This document shows positions 1 through 6,092 of a stretch of 10,237 nt of DNA, piece by piece (position 1 is the first letter of the stretch; the number at the start of each line of letters is the position of its first letter). The notes below the pieces were generated by a model that ran no database searches, was not told the DNA's origin, and worked only from the letters and a program-made list of their open reading frames with translations. Position numbers and translations under genes: made by a program. The DNA is from an uncultured Erysipelotrichaceae bacterium (lineage in GTDB: Bacteria > Bacillota_I > Bacilli_A > Erysipelotrichales > Erysipelotrichaceae), in NCBI GenBank assembly GCA_937893225.1, contig CALBJM010000202.1:1-10237 (forward strand). Direction: 5' to 3'.

Positions 1-204
1 AGAAGAAGACACAAGCCCTATAGAAGCACTTGCTGTAGCACCTAGAACACCAACCATCGCTGCATCAATATATTCCATAATGATTTCACTAATTTGTGCA
101 AGTATTCCAGGTAATGACAAATGGTAAACGATTTCCAATTTTTCACGCATCGTCATTGTTCTGTTTCCGCGTATTTCCGCAGTAAAATCTCTTTTATCAC
201 TCAT
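1..204 (-). CDS. MATE family efflux transporter, N-terminal fragment cut by window edge
   Basis: The 68 codons visible are the start of a multidrug and toxic compound extrusion (MATE) transporter, an inner-membrane cation-coupled exporter. After a polar, basic N-terminus (residues 1-25), the stretch SLPGILAQISEIIMEYIDAA followed by MVGVLGATASASIGL (residues 30-64) is the typical first MATE helix and loop, with the Pro and the YIDAAMVG pattern. The gene runs off the left edge. The start is uncertain. ATG at 204 is used here, but an in-frame ATG at 213 is possible, and neither has a good Shine-Dalgarno sequence. It lies 47-56 nt downstream of the HAD hydrolase gene on the same strand, so it may be co-transcribed with it. 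A TACAAT at 212-217 could be a -10 element, but no matching -35 is seen. The family call is firm; substrate is unknown. Confidence 0.8.
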   Translation of the reverse strand, partial: MSDKRDFTAEIRGNRTMTMREKLEIVYHLSLPGILAQISEIIMEYIDAAMVGVLGATASASIGLVSSS

Positions 205-259
205 GGTTAACATTGTACAACGAATATTAACATAATAAAAACAGAAAACTCACATGCAC

Positions 260-982
260 TTACAATATTTCTTCCAAATAAGCAAGCATATCCTCAAATG
301 TACCATGCTTCCAACGAGAAATATCATAATTATGTTTATTCACAAGATAATCCGTTACTAAATACACTTGCATGCCTAGCTTTTCAACGACCATATCTTC
401 TTCTGCATCATTACCTATCATTACGCAACACTTAGGATCTAGATGCAATTTATCTATCAATTCTTGATAATAACCCAAAGATGGTTTAGAGGAATGTGAA
501 TTTTCATATGTTGAAATATATGCAAAATCTGTAGGATCCATGCCTGCCCAGAGAATACGGCTTTGTGTAGCTATTGCTGGAAACAAAGGTGCTGTAGCTA
601 ATATTGGTTGAACACCCTTAGCTTTTAGTATCTCAAACAATTTCTTAACATTTTGTTTTTTCTCTACCATTGCTGAAACATTCTGAAATTCATTTTGATA
701 AAATAATGCAAACTTATCTAAATCTTGTAATTTATCTTTTCCATAAGCCGAAACAAACACCTGCCAAAAAACGTCTTCATTAGTATGACTGCCATCATTA
801 TGCATCATAGCTACTACGCCATCAAAAAGAACATGCATTAATTTTTCTGGTGCATATCCATATTTTTGCATTTTACTAGTCAATTCATGAAAATAACATT
901 TTACAAATGCATCTTGATCCATTGCTAATAATGTACCATCTAAATCAAATAAAACATTTTGTATTTTCTTATCACTATGCAT
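260..982 (-). CDS. HAD-superfamily hydrolase (subfamily I phosphatase-like)
   Basis: This is a 240-residue haloacid dehalogenase-type hydrolase, most likely a cytoplasmic phosphatase acting on a small phosphorylated metabolite. All four HAD motifs are present: motif I FDLDGTLL with nucleophile Asp13 and acid/base Asp15; motif II Thr130 in LATAPL; motif III Lys166 in SSKPS; motif IV GNDAEED with Asp192 and Asp196 for magnesium. The insert between motifs I and II (about residues 20-120) is largely helical in character, as expected of a C1 cap. The ATG at 982 is preceded by AAGGTGG at 993-999, a usable but slightly distant ribosome site that overlaps the stop codon of the PAP2 gene 15 nt upstream. 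The two are therefore probably one operon. The exact substrate cannot be told from sequence; phosphoglycolate or nucleotide phosphatase activity is possible but unproven. Confidence 0.88.
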   Translation of the reverse strand: MHSDKKIQNVLFDLDGTLLAMDQDAFVKCYFHELTSKMQKYGYAPEKLMHVLFDGVVAMMHNDGSHTNEDVFWQVFVSAYGKDKLQDLDKFALFYQNEFQNVSAMVEKKQNVKKLFEILKAKGVQPILATAPLFPAIATQSRILWAGMDPTDFAYISTYENSHSSKPSLGYYQELIDKLHLDPKCCVMIGNDAEEDMVVEKLGMQVYLVTDYLVNKHNYDISRWKHGTFEDMLAYLEEIL

Positions 983-997
983 GACTCATCTACCACC

Positions 998-1546
998 TTA
1001 TACTGTTTTCTTCTTATGTATGATTTTTTCAATACTATTAACCGCAATCCAAGCAGAAAAAATACCAATGAATGCTCCGCACAAAACATCACTCGGAAAA
1101 TGTACACACAGATACAATCTTGAAAAGCCTACTAAACATGCAATTACAATAAACGGAATACTATATTTTTTATATGCTTTCGGTAAAGCCAAAAACATTC
1201 CAACAGAACAAGCAAAGCTTGCAGAAGTATGTCCCGAAGGGAATGACCAATCTTTTTGGGCTTCAATCAATCGAATAAAATCTGGAAATTGATCATAAGG
1301 GCGCACCCGACATACGACATTCTTTATACATAAATTCACCAAAATCACATTAATAATCAACGCAAGAGTCATCGTTGCTCCAATTTTTCGCGTTTTTTTC
1401 ATACACAAAAATAGAACACACCATGCTATCCAAAAATAGCCTCCTTCCCCTAATAAAGTTATCGCTTTCCAAAAAGGCGTTGCCCAATCAAAACGCAATA
1501 CATTCTGTATCCATAATAAAATTACATGATCAATATTTGTTATCAT
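998..1546 (-). CDS. PAP2 superfamily membrane phosphatase
   Basis: This small integral-membrane phosphatase is of the type-2 phosphatidic acid phosphatase family. Members typically remove phosphate from lipid phosphates such as phosphatidate, undecaprenyl pyrophosphate or phosphatidylglycerol phosphate on the outer face of the membrane. Counting from the longest reading, the three catalytic motifs are intact: K78-x6-R85-P86, PSGH at 106-109, and SR145-146 with His152 and Asp156 (SRLYLCVHFPSD). About five or six hydrophobic helices flank them. The longest reading starts with GTG at 1555. I prefer ATG at 1546 (fourth residue) because AGGG at 1556-1559 is well placed for it. A TATAAT box lies at 1588-1593. 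Its neighbour 15 nt downstream is a HAD hydrolase, giving a two-phosphatase operon. A role in undecaprenyl phosphate recycling is plausible but not shown. Confidence 0.88.
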   Translation of the reverse strand: MITNIDHVILLWIQNVLRFDWATPFWKAITLLGEGGYFWIAWCVLFLCMKKTRKIGATMTLALIINVILVNLCIKNVVCRVRPYDQFPDFIRLIEAQKDWSFPSGHTSASFACSVGMFLALPKAYKKYSIPFIVIACLVGFSRLYLCVHFPSDVLCGAFIGIFSAWIAVNSIEKIIHKKKTV

Positions 1547-1587
1547 ATCATTCACCCTGTTTCATTTCTTTCATTTTTAATTGCTAT

Positions 1588-1593
1588 ATTATA
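1588..1593 (-). promoter_or_regulatory. Probable -10 element for the PAP2-HAD operon
   Basis: A perfect TATAAT on the minus strand lies about 40 nt before the PAP2 start, in the intergenic gap between divergent genes. The best -35 candidate (AGGTCA) is weak and 19 nt away, so only the -10 is offered. Confidence 0.45.
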
Positions 1594-1611
1594 TCAAATT
1601 TTTCATTGTTA

Positions 1612-1641
1612 CTGACCTATTCTAAGAAAGAAGCGTACAAT
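1612..1641 (+). promoter_or_regulatory. Possible promoter for the plus-strand MATE gene
   Basis: CTGACC at 1612-1617 and TACAAT at 1636-1641 are separated by 18 nt and resemble a sigma-A promoter (4/6 and 5/6 matches). The -10 forms half of a small dyad, TACAATTGTA (1636-1645). Transcription would begin a few bases before the Shine-Dalgarno site at 1653. Confidence 0.4.
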
Positions 1642-1652
1642 TGTATTTCTAC

Positions 1653-1658
1653 GGAGGG
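1653..1658 (+). promoter_or_regulatory. Ribosome binding site deciding the MATE start
   Basis: GGAGGG sits 6 nt before ATG 1665. It supports that ATG over the in-frame TTG at 1641, which has no ribosome site. Confidence 0.75.
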
Positions 1659-1664
1659 AACTAT

Positions 1665-3035
1665 ATGAAAAACCAATTAGATATGTTGAACGGAAATATT
1701 GCTGAACTAATACTACTATTCTTTTTACCAATTTTATGTGGCTCTCTCTTTCAACAACTCTATAATACGGTCGACGCAATCGTCGTTGGAAATTTTGTTG
1801 GCAAACAAGCACTTGCTGCAGTAGGGGGTTCTACAGGTACGATCATTAATTTATTGGTTGGATTTGTAGTCGGATTAGCAAGTGGTGCAACAGTGGTCAT
1901 TGCACAATATTTCGGCAAACACGAAACTGAAGGTGTAGAAAAAGGTGTATATTCCTCCATGTTTTTAGCAATTTCTTTAGGATTTGTATTAACGATTGGT
2001 GGAATTATTCTTACACCATGGATGTTGCATCTATTAAATGTCCCTGCCGATATATTAGATTATTCCATTACATACATGCGCATATATCTTGTTGGTACAA
2101 TTCCTTCATTGATCTACAACAACGGTGCAGGCATCCTTCGTGCAGTTGGTGATTCTAAACGTCCACTTTATTTTTTGATAGCCTCCTGTATAACGAACAT
2201 CATTCTAGATATTTTATTTGTTGTCATTTTTCAATGGGGTGTTTCTGGTGTAGCTATTGCTACAACGATTTCCCAAATTGTTTCAGCATGCCTCACATTA
2301 CGCGTACTCTCTCACACAACAGAAAGTTACAGTTTTCATATCAATAAACTTACTTTTGATAAAGATATTCTATTAAGAATTATTGAAATTGGATTTCCTG
2401 TTGGCATTCAATCTTGTCTCTATAGTTTAGCTAACCTTTTCATTCAATCAAGTGTAAATAGCTACGGCACGGATACCGTTGCTGCATACACAGCATTCGG
2501 TAAGATCGATGCATTATTTTGGAATACTTCTGGTGCCCTTGGGCAAGCAGTACTCACATTCTGTGGTCAAAACTTTGGCGCAGGCAAAATTGACCGTGTA
2601 AAAAAAGGTATTCGTATAGGCATCTTCATCTACTTTATCGGTGCTGGAACAATTTCACTTGTCTGCTACTTTGGTGGGGATTTCCTATACCATTTATTCA
2701 CACAAGATACAGAAGTTATTCGCATAGGTATGGATATTTTAAAATTCATTTGTCCACTATGGGCAACATTCTGTTTTGTAGAAATATTATCTTCCAGTAT
2801 TCGTGCCTGTGGAGATTCTCTTATACCAATGATCATCACCGCAATTGGTATTGGTGCTTTCCGTATTGGTTGGATTCTATTTTATCCATCCACAACAATA
2901 TTTGACACGCTGATTTGTTATCCAATATCATGGGTAATGACAAGTATCTTCTTCCTTGTGTATTACATACAAGGTGGTTGGTTAAAGAAAAGTCTAAAAC
3001 AAAGGGAAAAAATTTTCGAATCAACGAATATCTAA
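1665..3035 (+). CDS. MATE family efflux transporter (complete)
   Basis: This 456-residue polytopic membrane protein is a complete MATE exporter, using an ion gradient to expel organic cations, drugs or metabolites. Around twelve hydrophobic segments are visible, in two related halves. The first helix region FFLPILCGSLFQQLYNTVDA (19-38) is followed by VVGNFVGKQALAAVG (40-54), the hallmark of this family. GAGILRAVGDSKRP (154-167) and GQAVLTFCGQNFGAGK (293-308) are further conserved MATE motifs. A matching motif, SSSIRACGDSLIP, appears in the second half. Length is normal for the NorM/DinF/MepA-like group. It is the only clear plus-strand gene, divergent from the PAP2 gene, and convergent with the TauE gene across a shared terminator. 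A separate MATE gene begins at the left window edge; that N-terminus is too different for a recent duplicate. Substrate unknown. Confidence 0.93.
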   Translation: MKNQLDMLNGNIAELILLFFLPILCGSLFQQLYNTVDAIVVGNFVGKQALAAVGGSTGTIINLLVGFVVGLASGATVVIAQYFGKHETEGVEKGVYSSMFLAISLGFVLTIGGIILTPWMLHLLNVPADILDYSITYMRIYLVGTIPSLIYNNGAGILRAVGDSKRPLYFLIASCITNIILDILFVVIFQWGVSGVAIATTISQIVSACLTLRVLSHTTESYSFHINKLTFDKDILLRIIEIGFPVGIQSCLYSLANLFIQSSVNSYGTDTVAAYTAFGKIDALFWNTSGALGQAVLTFCGQNFGAGKIDRVKKGIRIGIFIYFIGAGTISLVCYFGGDFLYHLFTQDTEVIRIGMDILKFICPLWATFCFVEILSSSIRACGDSLIPMIITAIGIGAFRIGWILFYPSTTIFDTLICYPISWVMTSIFFLVYYIQGGWLKKSLKQREKIFESTNI

Positions 3036-3063
3036 AAAAAACAGGTTCAATGAACCTGTTTTC
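3034..3063. terminator. Bidirectional intrinsic terminator
   Basis: AAAACAGGTTC (3038-3048) pairs with GAACCTGTTTT (3052-3062) around a 3-nt AAT loop, giving an 11-bp stem. Read on the minus strand the stem ends in a run of eight Ts, so it is strongest as the end of the marR-tauE operon. Read on the plus strand it ends in TTTT and can also serve the MATE gene, whose stop codon it overlaps. It starts one nucleotide beyond the TauE stop codon. Confidence 0.85.
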
Positions 3064-3840
3064 CTATGCCAAAACGTTAAATGCCATGACAACAACGCCC
3101 AATATCACAAGTATAATGCCTGTAGCACGATTCAAGGTTTTCGCAGAAGCCTTGTTTGCAAATACCGCTGCAATGCGTGCCCAAACCAACGTAAACATAA
3201 TACATAACACCCAAGTCAATATATCCGGCATACCACCAATCGCAAAGTGTGAAACAGCACCCGTCAAAGCAGTAAACGTCATAATAAACACACTTGTTCC
3301 AACAGCTGTTTTTAATTCATAACCAAGTACACTTGTTAAAATCAACAGCATCATCATACCGCCACCAGCACCGATAAAACCACAAATAAACCCAATAATC
3401 ACACCACAAACTACTGACTGAATTGCACGCTTTTTCACAGAAACATTTTCCATAGACTCTTTTGTGGTCATAACTGGTTTCACAATAAATTTAATACCAA
3501 GCAAAAAAGTCATAAATACAGAAAAATTTCCCATCGTTGTAGAAGGCAACAAAGAAGAAACATAGCTGCCTACAACAGTAAACACGAGGACACTTACCAT
3601 CATAATCAAGCCATTGCGAATATCTAAATTCTTATTTTTACCATATGTATACGCTGAAATGGCACTAGCTAATACATCTGAAGACAAAGCTATTCCAACC
3701 GCCATATATGGATCAATATGTAAGAATGTAATCAACATCGGTGAAATCACTGCTGCCGCACTCATTCCAGCAAATCCAGTACCTAGTCCAGCACCCATCC
3801 CCGCAAAAAAGGTAATTAAAATCGTCCATAAAATATTCAT
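3064..3840 (-). CDS. TauE/SafE-family sulfite/anion permease
   Basis: This 258-residue, very hydrophobic protein belongs to the TauE/SafE (DUF81) family of membrane permeases. Members are linked to export or import of sulfite, sulfoacetate, thiosulfate and other small organic anions. The two repeated family motifs are visible: GTGFAGMSAAAVISPML (20-36) in the first half and GFICGFIGAGGGMMMLL (150-166) in the second, the latter followed by AVGTSVFIMTFTALTG (179-194). Seven to eight transmembrane helices are likely. I use ATG 3840, because GGAGGAA lies just before it. A longer in-frame start at 3864 would overlap the preceding gene and lacks a ribosome site. It begins one nucleotide after the MarR stop, so the two are probably translationally coupled and the permease is presumably controlled by that regulator. 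The transported anion cannot be told from sequence. Confidence 0.9.
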   Translation of the reverse strand: MNILWTILITFFAGMGAGLGTGFAGMSAAAVISPMLITFLHIDPYMAVGIALSSDVLASAISAYTYGKNKNLDIRNGLIMMVSVLVFTVVGSYVSSLLPSTTMGNFSVFMTFLLGIKFIVKPVMTTKESMENVSVKKRAIQSVVCGVIIGFICGFIGAGGGMMMLLILTSVLGYELKTAVGTSVFIMTFTALTGAVSHFAIGGMPDILTWVLCIMFTLVWARIAAVFANKASAKTLNRATGIILVILGVVVMAFNVLA

Positions 3841-3841
3841 A

Positions 3842-4270
3842 CTATTCCTCCATGATCCTATCAAGATTCCTATCTATTTTTGAAAAACTCTCTTGCATAG
3901 CTTCCATTTCCATTTGTGTTAAACCACTAAATAAATCTAAAACAAATTGTTGCTGTACTACATGACCTACATCCACAATGCGTTTAGCATTATCTGTCAC
4001 ATGCAACTCAATTTTTCTCCTATCCCCTGCAACACACTTTCTTTCTAAATACCCTTCCTTTACCAATCTATCAACATTTATCGAAACCAAATTTGCTTTT
4101 AATTTCCGCACTTCTACAATATCTCTTGCACTTTTATACTTTGGATTATTTGAAAGGAACATCAAAATATCGAACGCTGTTTGAGGCAAATTAACTTCCT
4201 TGCATATTTCTTTACAACGCTTTGTATAACACTGTTGAATCTTATATGCAAATTCAATATCAAAGTTCAT
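3842..4270 (-). CDS. MarR-family transcriptional regulator, cysteine-rich
   Basis: This 142-residue protein has the size and layout of a MarR winged-helix regulator. An N-terminal dimerisation helix (1-25) is followed by the helix-turn-helix region (about 30-75, with SARDIVEVRKLKANLVSINVDRLV-type spacing). The wing is AGDRRKIELHVT (81-92), with the conserved D-R-R, and a C-terminal helix pair closes the dimer. MarR proteins bind DNA as dimers, usually repress their own operon, and are released by small ligands or by thiol oxidation. Three cysteines (14, 19, 23) cluster in the first helix and a fourth (79) sits beside the wing. A redox- or electrophile-sensing mechanism is possible but is inference. 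ATG 4270 follows GGAG at 4276-4279 with 5-nt spacing. It heads an operon with the TauE permease and lies next to a strong dyad operator. Confidence 0.9.
   Translation of the reverse strand: MNFDIEFAYKIQQCYTKRCKEICKEVNLPQTAFDILMFLSNNPKYKSARDIVEVRKLKANLVSINVDRLVKEGYLERKCVAGDRRKIELHVTDNAKRIVDVGHVVQQQFVLDLFSGLTQMEMEAMQESFSKIDRNLDRIMEE
3847..3851 (-). promoter_or_regulatory. Ribosome binding site deciding the TauE start
   Basis: GGAGG lies 6 nt before ATG 3840 and inside the last codons of the MarR gene. This is the usual layout for coupled genes and argues against the longer 3864 start. Confidence 0.75.
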
Positions 4271-4283
4271 AATATCTCCATTT

Positions 4284-4311
4284 TTGAATAGTTCATTTTT
4301 GAACTATTCAA
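4284..4311. promoter_or_regulatory. Probable MarR operator: two TGAA-N3-TTCA dyads forming one large inverted repeat
   Basis: The sequence TTGAATAGTTCA (4284-4295) is mirrored exactly by TGAACTATTCAA (4300-4311) with a TTTT spacer. Each arm is also a small palindrome: TTGAA-TAG-TTCAT (4284-4296) and the perfect TTGAA-CTA-TTCAA (4299-4311), with centres 15 bp apart. It lies 13 bp upstream of the marR start and abuts a possible -10 (TATAGT, 4311-4316, minus strand). Occupancy by the regulator would block transcription, giving autoregulation. As RNA it would form a 12-bp stem, but no U-run follows, so it is not a terminator. The link to this MarR is inferred from position. Confidence 0.75.
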
Positions 4312-4714
4312 CTATAACCCCAGCAACAGCAAAAGAAAAGGACCGCTTTTATACAAAGTGATCCCATTGTATATTATGATTTATCTCAACCAGTACTACG
4401 CGAGCACATTGTATTAAAACAACCAAAGTACTCTTATTTCATTCTTCAAAGTATAGAAATAACAACAAACTTACATTTTCCAGTTGCAGAAAAATAAAGA
4501 ACCATATTTTCTTCTCTCTTCTGTTGTGTCTAACAAATCGTATATGTGTATGTATAACTTTCTTATAGTTAGCACTTTACAGCCAAGGACAAAGCTCCAA
4601 CTCGTACAATCCATATGAACGATTTATGCCGATTTTCTATTCTTTCACAATGAATAAAGCATCTTATGTAAAACGTTTATTACCTAATTGATTCAGTCTA
4701 TTTAAAAATATGTT
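4312..4714. other. Gene-poor intergenic stretch, about 400 bases
   Basis: No gene with a start codon and ribosome site is seen here. A plus-strand reading frame is stop-free from 4318 to 4494 (59 codons), with protein-like composition but no in-frame ATG or ribosome site. A 46-codon minus-strand ATG frame overlaps it in part and also lacks a ribosome site. No tRNA-like fold, transposon end or clear terminator for the methyltransferase gene ending at 4715 is evident. The stretch could hold a decayed gene or an unrecognised leader or small RNA. Confidence 0.5.
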
Positions 4715-6046
4715 TTATTCCCTAGTGAGCAACACTACCGTCTCCACGTGAACTGTTTGTGGGAACATATCACACGGCTGCACTTTTTCTAGTTTATATC
4801 CATTTTCTGTAATAATTTTCACATCTCTAGCTAAAGTAGCAGGATTGCAAGAAACATAAACAAATTTCTTCGGTGCTATTTTGAATATTGCATCTAATGT
4901 TTCTTTAGAACAACCCTTTCTTGGTGGATCAACAATCAATGCATCTACTTTGATTTTCGAACGAATAATCATTTGCGCACCCTTTCCAGCATCCGCATTT
5001 ACAAACTGAATATTATGCACATCATTTGCTTCTGCATTGATTTTTGCATCTTTTATCGCATCCTCAACTATTTCAATACCATAAACTTTTTTTGCTTTTT
5101 TCGCACCAATGATTCCCATCGTTCCCGTTCCGCAATATAAATCCAATAACGTTTCTTTTCCAGTTAGCCCCGCATATTCTAGTGCTGTAGCATATAATAC
5201 ACGTGTAGCATAAGGATTAATTTGAAAAAATGAACGCGCATGGATTCTAAAACGACAACCCAGTAATTCTTCTTCAATATATGGTTTACCTGCTAACAAT
5301 ATTTCTTTTCCATCTAATATCACATTATCATCTCTGCGATTCACGATACACGACAAAGATTGAACTTGTGGATATGTTTTCTGAATATCTTCTACTAAAC
5401 GAGAAGAATTATCGAAAGGCCAATTTCTAACGACCATGCAAACCATCACTTCACCACTAACATGTGCATGCTTGATCAATACATGACGAATTTCTTTTGC
5501 ACAATGCAGGTTTGTAAATTCCTCGCGGAAAAAATCTGTTAGTTCATTAGACAATTCTGTTTGAACATGACAGGTATCATAACATACCACACGATTTGTA
5601 TGATTTTGATAAAATCCCATTTCAACTTTTCCTTTGTTGAGTTGTACTGGAATTTGCACTTTATTTCTATAATTCCAATGTGGCTCCTCTTTCAAAATCG
5701 GCAGTGGTTCAATCTCCATCCCTGCATTCTTTCGAAAACATGCCTTCACTTTTTCCATTTTAAATTCGCGTTGAGCGTAGTCATCCATATGTTGTAACTG
5801 GCATCCACCACAAGGCCTAAAAACAGAACAAACCGGTTCAACACGATGTTCACTAGGTTTCAATATTTTAACAACTCTTCCATATCCATAGTTGTTTTTC
5901 ATTTTTGTGATGCCAATTTCTGCTTCTTCTCCAACAATCAAACCTGGAACAAATATCACAACACCATCAATTCTTGTTACACCTGCACCATCATCTGTAT
6001 AGCCAGTACAAGTAACTGTAAATATATCATTTTTCTTCATTTCCAT
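4715..6046 (-). CDS. rlmD: 23S rRNA (uracil-C5)-methyltransferase, RlmD/RlmCD (RumA) type
   Basis: This 443-residue enzyme belongs to the TrmA/RumA family, which uses S-adenosylmethionine to make 5-methyluridine in RNA. The N-terminus (about 1-60) has the features of a TRAM RNA-binding domain. Cys73, Cys79, Cys82 (pattern C-x5-C-GG-C-QLQH) and Cys159 match the [4Fe-4S] ligands of RumA. The catalytic half shows FFQIN (273-277), the SAM motif LLDLYCGTGTMG (300-311), DPPRKG (373-378) and SCNPATLARD (399-408), with nucleophile Cys400. In Gram-positive bacteria such an enzyme (RlmCD, as B. subtilis YefA) can modify both U747 and U1939, so the dual activity is possible here. ATG 6046 has only a weak ribosome site; the ATG two codons later is the alternative. 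A hairpin lies 20 nt upstream of the start. Confidence 0.93.
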   Translation of the reverse strand: MEMKKNDIFTVTCTGYTDDGAGVTRIDGVVIFVPGLIVGEEAEIGITKMKNNYGYGRVVKILKPSEHRVEPVCSVFRPCGGCQLQHMDDYAQREFKMEKVKACFRKNAGMEIEPLPILKEEPHWNYRNKVQIPVQLNKGKVEMGFYQNHTNRVVCYDTCHVQTELSNELTDFFREEFTNLHCAKEIRHVLIKHAHVSGEVMVCMVVRNWPFDNSSRLVEDIQKTYPQVQSLSCIVNRRDDNVILDGKEILLAGKPYIEEELLGCRFRIHARSFFQINPYATRVLYATALEYAGLTGKETLLDLYCGTGTMGIIGAKKAKKVYGIEIVEDAIKDAKINAEANDVHNIQFVNADAGKGAQMIIRSKIKVDALIVDPPRKGCSKETLDAIFKIAPKKFVYVSCNPATLARDVKIITENGYKLEKVQPCDMFPQTVHVETVVLLTRE

Positions 6047-6062
6047 AATTTTTCTTTATTCA

Positions 6063-6090
6063 ATAAAAGGGACTATAACAAGTCCCTTAT
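6063..6090 (-). terminator. Terminator-like hairpin between the anchored-protein gene and rlmD
   Basis: On the minus strand AAGGGACT (6088-6081) pairs with AGTCCCTT (6074-6067) across a 6-nt loop, followed by TTTTATT counting the stem-end Ts. It begins 5 nt beyond the stop codon of the upstream gene and ends about 17-20 nt before rlmD. It may end the gatCAB transcript or act as a partial stop within the rlmD leader. The stem is only 8 bp and the T-run is broken, so efficiency is uncertain. Confidence 0.65.
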
Positions 6091-6092
6091 TT

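Noticed and set aside
981..1292. Plus-strand 103-codon frame overlapping the PAP2 gene
   Set aside because: It is antisense to a gene with all PAP2 catalytic motifs and has no family motif of its own.
1559..1579. Tiny leader peptide ahead of the PAP2 gene (ATG AAA GAA ATG ...)
   Set aside because: Only about eight codons, overlapping the proposed start, without its own ribosome site; no attenuator structure accompanies it.
1636..1645. TACAATTGTA dyad as an operator in the divergent promoter region
   Set aside because: Ten bases of AT-rich palindrome are expected by chance, and half of it is better explained as a -10 element. No regulator gene is adjacent.
4284..4311. The marR-upstream inverted repeat as a transcription terminator
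   Set aside because: No T-run follows on either strand, the stem is AT-rich, and the position directly before a MarR start fits an operator better.
4474..4614. Minus-strand ATG frame of about 46 codons in the gap before marR
   Set aside because: No ribosome site, no promoter, and its composition (rich in Cys, Trp, Arg, Tyr) does not resemble a neighbouring protein.
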